Part shown: piece by piece, positions 18,066-26,564 of the stretch | Position numbering within the stretch: the stretch's first letter is position 1 | Layout: each line of letters starts with the position of its first letter | Assembly (NCBI GenBank): GCA_035653615.1 | Contig: DASRBN010000031.1 | Location: 1 to 64,000, forward strand | Direction of reading: 5' to 3' | DNA length: 64,000 nucleotides | Source of the DNA: Ktedonobacteraceae bacterium | GTDB taxonomy: Bacteria > Chloroflexota > Ktedonobacteria > Ktedonobacterales > Ktedonobacteraceae | The notes under the pieces: model-generated | Database searches by the model: none | Seen by the model: the letters and a program-made list of their open reading frames with translations, nothing else | Told to the model about the DNA's origin: nothing | Program-made: the position numbers and the translations under genes

Positions 18066-18347
18066 ATGTCTCAATCTTCCGCAAGTTACCGGCTTATTTC
18101 CGAGGTCAAGATTCGCCGCGAACATTTTGGCGGCATACTCTACAAGTACGGCTGCGCTGATCGGGGCGCGCTTTCCTTCATCAACTCGCCGCAACTCATC
18201 GAACTCTTGATCGCTGGTCAGCAGCAGTATGGGGGCGATTTGAACGCTGCCATCGAGCATACCAATTATTCTCCTGCCAGTAAACAGAAGCTCTATGCCG
18301 CTTTACACGATCTGGCACAGCGTGGCTATGTTTACGTACAGGAGTAA
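18066..18347 (+). CDS. mftB: Mycofactocin biosynthesis chaperone MftB
   Basis: The 93-aa PqqD-like RiPP recognition protein binds the MftA leader and presents it to MftC. The family pattern is clear: YRLISEVKIRREHFGGILY near the start, a central segment on the element LSFINSPQLIELL, and a C-terminal helix ending LAQRGYVYVQE. AGGAG lies 8 nt before the ATG. mftC follows after 56 nt, so the two form one transcription unit behind the promoter at 17996. Confidence 0.92.
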   Translation: MSQSSASYRLISEVKIRREHFGGILYKYGCADRGALSFINSPQLIELLIAGQQQYGGDLNAAIEHTNYSPASKQKLYAALHDLAQRGYVYVQE

Positions 18348-18403
18348 ATAATCGACCCATAGCAGTTCCGCATCACGGGCAGTATTTGAAAGGAGTTCTC
18401 CAC

Positions 18404-19540
18404 ATGGCCGAACCTGTACATTTTCTGGGACGACAATCTCGCTTGAATGATCAACTGGCTGGAGCGGTCGGTACTGTGCATCCACATGCTCTTTCGGCCA
18501 TGCAGCAGACGGGGGAGACTATACCACAGAAAAAGGGTCGTGGCTCGCAGCGATTCCTGCAAGGCGGGCTTTCAGCGCCCATCACCGTCACCTGGGAGAT
18601 CACTGCTGCCTGCAATATTGCGTGCGTGCATTGTCTTTCGTCATCGGGCCGCCGCCGTCCGCGAGAGCTGACCACGGAGCAATCCCTGGCGCTCGTCGAC
18701 GAACTGGCCGAAATGCAGGTGTTCCAGATACACTTTGGTGGTGGCGAACCGTTCATGTACTATGGTATCTGGCAGGTGCTTGAACATGCCCGGGACTGTG
18801 GTCTTGTCATGTGTGTCAGCACCAATGGGACGCTGGTAACCCAGGATCGCGCCCGCCGATTGGCACAGCTGGAGCCGATCTATTTTCAAGTCAGCCTGGA
18901 TGGGGGCACACCACAGACCAATGACCGCATTCGTGGCGAGGGCGTCTTCAAACGGGCCGTGCGCGGCCTCGAATTGCTGGCGGCAGAGAATCTCAGCCTG
19001 ACCATCAATAGCGTTCTGACACGCTATAGCTTCGATGAACTTGACCGGCTTTATGAAATCGCGACAGGCTTCAACTCCAAACTGCGGGTGACACGCCTGC
19101 GACCCTCTGGCCGGGGTCAGGATGTATGGGCCGAACTGCATCCCACGCGCGAGCAATACCGGGATTTCGCGGATTGGCTTGCTGTGCATCCCGATGTACT
19201 AACCGCCGATTCGTTCTTTCACCTGAACGCCTTTGGCAACAAGCTCGCCGGGCTTGATATGTGTGGGGCCGCGACAGCCACCTGCTGCATCTGTCCCGAA
19301 GGCGAAGTGTATCCTTGCGCTTTTTTCCAGGCCCCGGAGTTTGAGGCCGGCAACCTGCATGAGCACAGCTTCAAGGATATCTGGAATCGCTCGGCGCTGT
19401 TTGCTTTCTATCGCAATATGGGTGGCGGGGCTTGCTCTGGATGCGGCCAGTACAATGTTTGTCACGGTGGGTGTCCCGCCACCAAATGGTTTGTGCATCA
19501 GAGCCTCCAGATCAAGGACCCGGAGTGTGTGCTGTTATAA
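18404..19540 (+). CDS. mftC: Mycofactocin radical SAM maturase MftC
   Basis: The 378-aa radical SAM enzyme oxidatively decarboxylates the MftA C-terminal Tyr and then forms the Val-Tyr carbon-carbon bond. The SAM cluster motif CxxxCxxC is Cys70/Cys74/Cys77 (CNIACVHC). The GGGEP motif follows at HFGGGEPFMY. A SPASM-type auxiliary cluster region is present near the C-terminus (CCICPEGEVYPC, CSGCGQYNVCHGGCPA). The ATG at 18404 has AAAGGAG 8 nt upstream and was preferred to the in-frame TTG at 18386. The 3' end overlaps the convergent mftF by 6 nt. The N-terminal extension of about 55 residues before the core is somewhat long. Confidence 0.95.
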   Translation: MAEPVHFLGRQSRLNDQLAGAVGTVHPHALSAMQQTGETIPQKKGRGSQRFLQGGLSAPITVTWEITAACNIACVHCLSSSGRRRPRELTTEQSLALVDELAEMQVFQIHFGGGEPFMYYGIWQVLEHARDCGLVMCVSTNGTLVTQDRARRLAQLEPIYFQVSLDGGTPQTNDRIRGEGVFKRAVRGLELLAAENLSLTINSVLTRYSFDELDRLYEIATGFNSKLRVTRLRPSGRGQDVWAELHPTREQYRDFADWLAVHPDVLTADSFFHLNAFGNKLAGLDMCGAATATCCICPEGEVYPCAFFQAPEFEAGNLHEHSFKDIWNRSALFAFYRNMGGGACSGCGQYNVCHGGCPATKWFVHQSLQIKDPECVLL

Positions 19541-21076
19541 TGACCCCGCTGTCGGATTTTTGCGCCTGATGACCGGCACCAGCGGCTTCCACGTTCTCTG
19601 TTTGATACAGCCGAGCAGCACGCCAACCTCGTAAGCACAATCATCCAGTAGAGAACACAGCGCATATCGTCCCAGGCCCATCTGCGGCCTTAAACGTGCG
19701 TAATCGACTCCGATAACAATGCCACACATGATAGCCACCAACAGAATCAATGGCGGCAACAGCAGTCCCGCGGTGAGAAGAGGCAGCGTATAATAGCGTG
19801 TCAAATGTCTGCACAGGTGGTAAGTATACGCCAGGTGCCCGCGGAGAATGGCTCGTAAAAGCGTAAGCGGGCCGATAGGAAGCCGGCGTGCGCGCACTTG
19901 CTTCACACGGTTTCGCGTGCCAGAAAGAGTAAGCAAGATGGCGAGGATGAACAGGAGCCTATAGATTACTGTATTAAATCCCGTCCTGAAAATTGCCAGG
20001 AGAAAAGCCCATATCCCCCCCAAAACCAGCCCGGCAAACATCGCTTGCTCGGGCGGCAGCACAAGGATGCGCCTCTCGTCTGGATGGCGCCGCAATAATG
20101 TCGCTTCCGATGAGGCATACGCGGCGTGAATTTGTAGAAATGCCTTCATCGAAGTGCGGTAATCGTGATAGACCGTTCCTAATGGAAGGTACAGGATTCG
20201 CGATCCCGATGCGAGCAGGCGGCGGCAGAAATCTACGTCTTCACCAAAGGTAAGCCGCCCGAAGCCGCCAATCTGTTTCCATAATTCCCGGCGCACCAGC
20301 AGATTGGCAGTTGACAGATAGGGAATGGGGCCTTCTGGTTGCACCTGTTGTGGCCTTGCGCCCATAAATAGCGAAGAACGTACATCCTCGTAGCGCCCCA
20401 GCATACTCTTTCTTTCATAGGCGCGGATCATGCCGCCGACTGCTCCAATCGCAGCATCTTGAAAGGCGGGAACCAGTTCCGCCAGCCAGCAGGGAGAGGC
20501 TACGCAATCGCTGTCGATATAAGCGAGCAGTTCCGATTGTGCCAGTTCCGCGCCGCTGTTACGACTCGTTGCTACTCCCAGCCTTTCCGTGTGATGCACA
20601 ACGCGCAACCTGCTGCCCCTATCAGAAAATACCGGCGCAAGTTGTTGTAGCAACGTGCCGGTGCCATCAGTTGAGCCGTCATCGACGACAATGACTTCCA
20701 GGCGAGAAGCCGGGTATTCGAGGGCAAGCAGGGAGCGCAGGCAGCGCTCAAGCTGGTTTGCACGATTGTGAGTGGGAATAATGATCGAAACTTCCGGCCA
20801 TGTTGCGGGCAGCGTATACGGTCCTGCATCCAGCAGGCCTTTCCAGTATAATTGCTTGCACAGAGCCTCAATACGCTTGATTGGAAGGTTGATCTGAGCC
20901 GCCAGCTCCTCATGGGTGCGTCCTTTGTGGCAGAGTGATAATAGCTGCCTGGTCGTCTCGTTCAGTCGTACTGCGCGCAGTGGATACTCACAAACGGCGT
21001 AATCGCCTGCAATACGGATGCCCCGCGCAAGACGATAAGTACCCGCTGCAAGACTGGCGTAAGAAGCCTGCTTCAA
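19535..21076 (-). CDS. mftF: Mycofactocin glycosyltransferase MftF
   Basis: This 513-aa protein has an N-terminal PqqD-like domain (about residues 10-85) and a GT2 catalytic domain starting at EVSIIIPTHNRANQLERCL. It has VVDDGSTDG, the DxD-type AYIDSDCVA, and GEDVDFCRRLL. Hydrophobic helices follow at about residues 345-395 and 430-460. MftF adds a beta-1,4-glucan chain to mycofactocin. The start is a TTG directly after the TAA of the upstream GxGYxYP gene, with GGAGG about 12 nt before it, so translation is coupled. This layout, convergent to mftC, differs from the collinear actinobacterial operon. Confidence 0.93.
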   Translation of the reverse strand: MKQASYASLAAGTYRLARGIRIAGDYAVCEYPLRAVRLNETTRQLLSLCHKGRTHEELAAQINLPIKRIEALCKQLYWKGLLDAGPYTLPATWPEVSIIIPTHNRANQLERCLRSLLALEYPASRLEVIVVDDGSTDGTGTLLQQLAPVFSDRGSRLRVVHHTERLGVATSRNSGAELAQSELLAYIDSDCVASPCWLAELVPAFQDAAIGAVGGMIRAYERKSMLGRYEDVRSSLFMGARPQQVQPEGPIPYLSTANLLVRRELWKQIGGFGRLTFGEDVDFCRRLLASGSRILYLPLGTVYHDYRTSMKAFLQIHAAYASSEATLLRRHPDERRILVLPPEQAMFAGLVLGGIWAFLLAIFRTGFNTVIYRLLFILAILLTLSGTRNRVKQVRARRLPIGPLTLLRAILRGHLAYTYHLCRHLTRYYTLPLLTAGLLLPPLILLVAIMCGIVIGVDYARLRPQMGLGRYALCSLLDDCAYEVGVLLGCIKQRTWKPLVPVIRRKNPTAGSL

Positions 21077-22675
21077 TTAATCTTTTCCTCCGGTAATCAT
21101 TGATAGCAGTTTCCCTGGCGTGACCACCGTGTAATCGTTGCCGAGTTGTTGCATCACCTGTTTGAGGTCAGACGGTGCCATTTTATAAGCGAAAACGTAG
21201 ACATTGAGAAATTTTGAACTGCGGGAAGCATTGCGAATCAATTTTACGGTTTTACCGGCACTGTCGGCAAGCCCGAGGTTTTGATAGACTGGTACGCCTG
21301 AGATTGTTTTCCACCTGCATCGAGGTAATCCGCTGCCGCTGAGTATACCCTTTAGACCGTATGGTGCAAGCGCTTCTACAAAGCGTTGTTGCAGCCCTCT
21401 ATTGACGAGCGCCAGGTCCTGTATCAAGCCGGCGTCGAGTACTTCGAGCAGAGTCAGATCCATCTCTCGCATCAACCGGCCAGTATGTGTCAGAAAAGCT
21501 GGCAACTGCTCTTTCGGCCAGCGCGAGGGATACATGTAACCAGCGCCACTTGGCCCGGCCAGAAATTCATCGTTGGCTGTAGCCGTGCGTAAATAATATG
21601 CCGCCATTGCCGGAGCCGCTTGCATCAATAGGGGTGATATCGTCCAGCCAAGCGGTATAGTGCCGCGAGCCGGATCGTGCCAGAGATGCAGCATACGATT
21701 CTGCATGTATTGAATATTATCACCATCGCTCATGGTGAAAGAAACGTAGGTTTTTGGCTTATTCCCTTGCTCGTTCGATAACGTAGTATTGGGATTTGGT
21801 GGCGATACCGTTATCCGGGCGGAAGCCTGTGAAGACGGTTGTCTATCCTGTGTACCTGGGACGCTCAACATGACCTCGAGGTTGCTGAAAAGATCGGAGG
21901 CCAGTACCGGTAAGCCGGCTTGTGAGGTCAGCCGCACGCCAAAGGGTTCGCTAATAAACCAGCCGAGGTGAACAGCGCCGGGGGCGTATGATTTGAAAAT
22001 GCGCTTCATCAGGCAGTGTTCGGAAAGCAAACCCTGCATGAAGTCAGGGAAAAATTGACGGGCGTCCAACCAGTAGACGAAGGCGCGTGTCGCGACCAGG
22101 AATGATTGTAATGAGCCTGTCATAGCAGGATTAAGGCCCGCTATAATGCGAGGTGAGGCGTGCTGGCGTAAGTTACGGAATGCCCAATGATAGGCTTCCA
22201 GACGATTTTTCCAATGAAAGGTTCGTAAATCGGACAGCACAGGCAGGTTATAGGGGCCTTGTTGCAATTGTGCTGCCTGGTCGGGAGTTACAACTATTCC
22301 ATCTTGCTGGCCCGCCATCATCATCGCAATATTGACGCTATCGATAAAGTTGGGATTATAGATGATCAAGCCCTGGATGCGCTCGCGATAGGTCTTCAGT
22401 AGGGCATCCAGGATATCGTTACCTCTTGTGGAAGAGGGTGTGCGTGAGACGGATGCCAGTGCTTCATTGAGCCAGAAGTTATCCTGCTCCCTACTAATGA
22501 GGTATACGCAGGGCTGCCTTCGATTGATAAGCCCTGTTAACATAGTGATCGTTCGTTGCACCTCAGGTGCTGCGCTGCGGATATCATAAACATCGAGATG
22601 TTCCGGTGTTTGAAATGTGGGCAGCAGTTGTTTGTTTGACCAGTATTCGCTGACCGCTTCCATACGAATATTCAT
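21077..22675 (-). CDS. GxGYxYP-domain putative glycoside hydrolase, coupled to mftF
   Basis: The 532-aa product carries the signature GAGYMYPSRWP of the GxGYxYP family, predicted glycoside hydrolases with no well-studied member known to me. Other family-like blocks are VSFTMSDGDNIQYMQNRML and IPLGWTISPLLMQAAP. No signal peptide is evident, so it is probably cytoplasmic. GAAAGG precedes the ATG at 22675 by 6 nt; an upstream TTG at 22678 is less likely. It abuts mftF with no spacer, which suggests a role in trimming or remodelling the glucan of mycofactocin or of a similar glycan. That role is inference. Confidence 0.8.
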   Translation of the reverse strand: MNIRMEAVSEYWSNKQLLPTFQTPEHLDVYDIRSAAPEVQRTITMLTGLINRRQPCVYLISREQDNFWLNEALASVSRTPSSTRGNDILDALLKTYRERIQGLIIYNPNFIDSVNIAMMMAGQQDGIVVTPDQAAQLQQGPYNLPVLSDLRTFHWKNRLEAYHWAFRNLRQHASPRIIAGLNPAMTGSLQSFLVATRAFVYWLDARQFFPDFMQGLLSEHCLMKRIFKSYAPGAVHLGWFISEPFGVRLTSQAGLPVLASDLFSNLEVMLSVPGTQDRQPSSQASARITVSPPNPNTTLSNEQGNKPKTYVSFTMSDGDNIQYMQNRMLHLWHDPARGTIPLGWTISPLLMQAAPAMAAYYLRTATANDEFLAGPSGAGYMYPSRWPKEQLPAFLTHTGRLMREMDLTLLEVLDAGLIQDLALVNRGLQQRFVEALAPYGLKGILSGSGLPRCRWKTISGVPVYQNLGLADSAGKTVKLIRNASRSSKFLNVYVFAYKMAPSDLKQVMQQLGNDYTVVTPGKLLSMITGGKD

Positions 22676-22780
22676 CAAATGCCTTTCCGTTTATCCAGCA
22701 TTCTTTTCGTTAGCTTCATGTAGTATTGTAACATTGTCATGTTAACGGCCGTTAAAGGAAGCAAGCTGCCATAATTGTAC

Positions 22781-22809
22781 TTGACCTTATAACTTGACTG
22801 GAGTATGCT
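22781..22809 (+). promoter_or_regulatory. Promoter candidate for the tandem acyl-CoA ligases
   Basis: TTGACC (22781-22786) and TATGCT (22804-22809) are 17 nt apart, and an overlapping alternative TTGACT (22794-22799) with TATCAA (22816-22821) is present. The leader to the ATG at 22908 would be about 90 nt. Confidence 0.5.
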
Positions 22810-22907
22810 ACACATTATCAAATGTAGTCAGGCGTTGCAGGGCTATGTTTACTCGCTGCCGTACTGTCTCGTAGCATACTCGATGTTGAGATAGAAAGGA
22901 CTCAGGC

Positions 22908-24521
22908 ATGACCCAGAAAATGGTTGCACCCGAACTGTTTCGTCCACCCGTAGAATTCCCCGACGTTCCCTATGATCACCTCTTGCGCATGGCCGCTGAG
23001 CGCAATCCTGATGGCCCGGCGATTATTTATCATGATCTCATCCTGACCTACCGTGAAGTGGTCTCGATGGTCAACTCCATCGCCAACGGCCTCTTGCAGT
23101 TGGGCTTGAAAAAGGGCGATCATATGTGCCTGTTTACCACCAATCGCCCGGAATATACGATTACATTCATTGCCGCGGCCACGATTGGAGTGGTTGTCAG
23201 CCCGATGAACCCGGCCTACAAAGAGCGTGAGATCGCCTATCAACTGGAAAATTCGGAGTCGAAGGCTATTTTGATCCAGCGAGAACTTGTGCCGCTGCTG
23301 GAAACCGTTCTGGCCCAGCATTCCTTGCCCAACCTCAAGCATATCATTGTCACGGGCGATAAAGCTCCCGAGGGTTTGCCAGATGCGATACCATTTGCCA
23401 AACTGTTACGCGAATCGTCGCCGAAACGACCAGAGTCGGTTCAGATCGATGGCGATGACCTCGTTGCGCTCCCCTATTCATCAGGTACCACCGGCTTTCC
23501 CAAGGGAACCATGATTACACATCGCAACCTTGTCAGCAATAACCTGCAATTTACCACTGCCCTGCGCACCAATTTCAACGATGTAGCCCTGATCTTCCTG
23601 CCGTTCTACCACATCTATGGTGTCATGCTGACCGGCAGCTTTCTGGCCTGTGGCGGAGTGCAAGTGATAATGGAACGCTTCGACCTGCTGCAATCGCTGG
23701 AACTGTGCGAAAAGCATAAGGTGACCTACTACTTTGCGGTGCCACCCATCATTCTTGCGCTTGCCAATGCTCCCATTGACCTCAGTAAAATGAAGACCGT
23801 CAAGTACGTGTTCTCAGGCGCCGCGCCGCTGCCTATGGACCCCGCACGCAAGCTGCAAGGCAAAACCAGTATTCAAGTCGTGCAGGGCTATGGATTGACT
23901 GAGGCCTCGCCACTAACTCATGCCCAACCCGGCGATCCCGCATTCGTCCGTATCGATGCCGTCGGTATGCCTGTACATAATACGGAGCAGAAGATTGTTG
24001 ATCTGGAGACGGGCGAGCGCGAGTTGCCCGTGGGAGAGGACGGCGAAATCATCATTCGCGGCCCGCAGGTGATGAAAGGTTACTGGAAAGCGCCCGAGGA
24101 GACGGCGCGGGCGCTGCGCAATGGCTGGCTCTACACCGGCGATATCGGTCATGTCGATGAAGATGGCTATACCTACATCGTTGACCGTAAAAAGGAGATG
24201 ATCAAGTACAAAGGCTTTGGCATCGCTCCCGCGGAGCTGGAATCCCTGCTGATGGAGCATCCCGCGGTTATGGATTCTGCCGTCATCGGCGTACCGGATG
24301 ACGAGGCTGGAGAACTGGTCAAGGGCTTTGTCGTCATACGCCAGGGTCACCGTGCCACGCCTGAAGAAATCCTGGCCTTTGCCAACGGGAAACTGGCCGG
24401 ATATAAAAAGATTCACATGATCGAATTCATCGATGCCATCCCAAAGGTCGCATCCGGCAAAATCCTGCGCCGCGAATTGAAAGAGCGCGAAAAGGCGCTA
24501 CGAGCCGGAAGGCAAGAATAA
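22908..24521 (+). CDS. Acyl-CoA ligase (4-coumarate/long-chain type), copy 1
   Basis: The 537-aa adenylate-forming enzyme activates a carboxylic acid with ATP and joins it to CoA. It has the P-loop [13 protein letters not shown], the A5 motif GYGLTEASPLTH, the hinge YTGDIGHVDEDGY and KYKGFGIAPAELE, and the catalytic Lys in PKVASGKILRREL. Substrate class cannot be set: the sequence sits between fatty-acid and 4-coumarate ligases. GAAAGGACTC supports the ATG at 22908. It is followed at 75 nt by a close paralogue, evidence of tandem duplication. Confidence 0.9.
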   Translation: MTQKMVAPELFRPPVEFPDVPYDHLLRMAAERNPDGPAIIYHDLILTYREVVSMVNSIANGLLQLGLKKGDHMCLFTTNRPEYTITFIAAATIGVVVSPMNPAYKEREIAYQLENSESKAILIQRELVPLLETVLAQHSLPNLKHIIVTGDKAPEGLPDAIPFAKLLRESSPKRPESVQIDGDDLVALPYSSGTTGFPKGTMITHRNLVSNNLQFTTALRTNFNDVALIFLPFYHIYGVMLTGSFLACGGVQVIMERFDLLQSLELCEKHKVTYYFAVPPIILALANAPIDLSKMKTVKYVFSGAAPLPMDPARKLQGKTSIQVVQGYGLTEASPLTHAQPGDPAFVRIDAVGMPVHNTEQKIVDLETGERELPVGEDGEIIIRGPQVMKGYWKAPEETARALRNGWLYTGDIGHVDEDGYTYIVDRKKEMIKYKGFGIAPAELESLLMEHPAVMDSAVIGVPDDEAGELVKGFVVIRQGHRATPEEILAFANGKLAGYKKIHMIEFIDAIPKVASGKILRRELKEREKALRAGRQE

Positions 24522-24527
24522 CATAAT

Positions 24528-24568
24528 CGATGCCACAGGTCATACACCAGGAATGACCTGTGGCATCG
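24528..24568. repeat. 16-bp perfect hairpin between the tandem ligase genes
   Basis: The arms 24528-24543 and 24553-24568 are exact complements around a 9-nt loop. No T-tract follows. It starts 6 nt after the first ligase's stop codon and ends 28 nt before the second's start codon. It may stabilise the first message or attenuate read-through. Confidence 0.65.
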
Positions 24569-24595
24569 GCTGTCAACTTCGGAAAGGACCTCGCA

Positions 24596-26209
24596 ATGTC
24601 GCACAAAATGATTGCACCTGAACTTTTTCGACCACCGGTAGACTTTCCCGATATACCCTACGATCACCTCTTGCGCATGGCAGCCGAACGCAATCCCGAC
24701 GGCCCGGCCATCATCTTCCACGACCTCATCCTGACCTATCGCGAGGTCGTCTCAATGGTCAATTGCATCGCCAACGGCCTCTTGCGGTTGGGCTTGAAAA
24801 AGGGTGATCATATCTGCCTCTTCACGCTGAATCGCCCGGAGTATACCATCACCTTTAACGCGGCAGCTACCATCGGAGCAGTCAGTACTCCCATGAATCC
24901 TTCATATAAGGAACGCGAGATTAGCTACCAGCTAGAAGATTCAGAGGCCAGAGCAATCCTGGTCCAGCGCGAACTGCTGCCCTTACTCCAGGTTGTCATG
25001 GGCCAGAAGGCATTTCCTCATCTCAAGCACATCATCGTTACGGGTGCGACGGTTCCTGAGGAGATGCCGCAAGCCATTCCTTTCGCGAAGCTGCTGCGCG
25101 AATCGTCACCGAAACGTCCAGAGCCGGTCGAGATCGATGGCGATGACCTGGTGGCCCTGCCCTACTCTTCTGGTACCACTGGCTTTCCCAAAGGAACCAT
25201 GCTCACACACCGCAACCTGGCCACCAATCACCGGCAATTCTTAACGGCGTCGGGCATCCATTCCGGCGATTCGACGATAATCTTCCTGCCGCTCTACCAC
25301 ATCTATGGTGTGCTGTTGACCGGCAGCTTTCTGGCGGCGGGCGCGACACAAATCATCCTGGAACGCTTTGATATGGCAACGGTGCTGGAATTGTGTGAGA
25401 AGCATGGGGTCACATGGTTCTTTGCCGTCCCACCGATCATCAATGCGCTCGTTAATGCTCCTCTCGACCTGCACGAGATGAAGACGGTCAAACTTCTGAT
25501 GTCCGCCGCCGCTCCTCTACCGATGGAGCTTGCGCGCAGGTTCCAGGAAAAGACAGGCATTCCTGTCGTACAGGGCTATGGACTGACGGAAACCTCGCCC
25601 GATTCGCATCTCACGCCGGTGGTTCCAGAACTGATGCGCATGGATAGCGTAGGCGTGGTGGTACATAATACGGAGCAGAAAGTCGTAGATATCGAGACGG
25701 GCGAGCATGAACTGCCGGTGGGCGAGGACGGCGAAATCATCATTCGCGGCCCGCAGGTGATGAAAGGTTACTGGAAAGCGCCCGAGGAGACGGCGCGCGC
25801 GCTGCGTAACGGCTGGCTCTACACCGGCGACATTGGACATGTCGATGAAGATGGCTATACCTACATCGTTGACCGTAAAAAGGAGATGATCAAATACAAG
25901 GGCTTCAGCATTGCTCCCGCGGAACTGGAAGCCCTTCTGTTGGAGCATCCCGCCGTGCTGGACGCGGCAGTGATTGGCGTACCTGATGATGAAGCCGGTG
26001 AAGTTCCCAAGGGCTTTGTCGTGCTACGTCCGGGTCATAGTGCCAGCGGCGAAGAACTGATCGCCTTCGTCAACGGCAAACTGGCCGGCTACAAAAAGCT
26101 GCAAGAGGTCGAGTTCATCGACGCCATTCCGAAGGTGCCATCCGGCAAAATTCTGCGCCGTGTGCTGAAGGAGCGCGAGAAGGCACTGCGCCTGGGAGGG
26201 CAGGCATAA
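24596..26209 (+). CDS. Acyl-CoA ligase (4-coumarate/long-chain type), copy 2
   Basis: The 537-aa protein is the same length as the preceding ligase and has the same motifs: [47 protein letters not shown]. By eye the two are about three-quarters identical, with one block nearly identical at the DNA level. GGAAAGGAC lies before the ATG at 24596, which also matches the start of copy 1 (both read M-x-x-KM-APELFRPPV), so the longer frame from 24560 is rejected. Differences cluster in the substrate-pocket half, so the pair may differ in substrate range. Confidence 0.9.
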   Translation: MSHKMIAPELFRPPVDFPDIPYDHLLRMAAERNPDGPAIIFHDLILTYREVVSMVNCIANGLLRLGLKKGDHICLFTLNRPEYTITFNAAATIGAVSTPMNPSYKEREISYQLEDSEARAILVQRELLPLLQVVMGQKAFPHLKHIIVTGATVPEEMPQAIPFAKLLRESSPKRPEPVEIDGDDLVALPYSSGTTGFPKGTMLTHRNLATNHRQFLTASGIHSGDSTIIFLPLYHIYGVLLTGSFLAAGATQIILERFDMATVLELCEKHGVTWFFAVPPIINALVNAPLDLHEMKTVKLLMSAAAPLPMELARRFQEKTGIPVVQGYGLTETSPDSHLTPVVPELMRMDSVGVVVHNTEQKVVDIETGEHELPVGEDGEIIIRGPQVMKGYWKAPEETARALRNGWLYTGDIGHVDEDGYTYIVDRKKEMIKYKGFSIAPAELEALLLEHPAVLDAAVIGVPDDEAGEVPKGFVVLRPGHSASGEELIAFVNGKLAGYKKLQEVEFIDAIPKVPSGKILRRVLKEREKALRLGGQA

Positions 26210-26280
26210 AAACCTCTATTGCAATGAAGTAGGCAGTACCGGATCGTACTTTTCTAAACTGGCATGGCTACAACAATACT

Positions 26281-26562
26281 TTACAGCCGGGCAAGGAAAT
26301 CAAGCACAATGGCGTTGAATTCCACCGGCTTTTCCATGTTGGGCATATGATGGGTTCTGGGAATCGTCACTCGCCTGGCTCCCGCGATATCTTTTTCGAG
26401 TTTGTCCGCATCCTTGAAAAGCCGGGGGTCATCCCACATCCTCCTGTCCATAAACCCACCGTGGATGAGAACTAGCGGGTGGCCTTCGCCCAGCGCCTCG
26501 TAGTACAACTTTGTGCCGTTGACCGGGACTGTGCCCACTTCGGGTTGGAATGAACTCGTCAT
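26281..26562 (-). pseudogene. Alpha/beta hydrolase with internal deletion
   Basis: The 93-codon frame joins the first 50 or so residues of an alpha/beta hydrolase (VNGTKLYYEALGEGHPLVLIHGG, oxyanion HGG) directly to the last 40 residues (DIAGARRVTIPRTHHMPNMEKP with the catalytic-His region). The usual length is about 260-280 residues, so about 170, including the nucleophile GxSxG and the acid, are gone. The frame stayed open, suggesting a clean in-frame deletion. It begins 2 nt after the stop of the membrane-protein gene. Confidence 0.8.
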
Positions 26563-26564
26563 GC

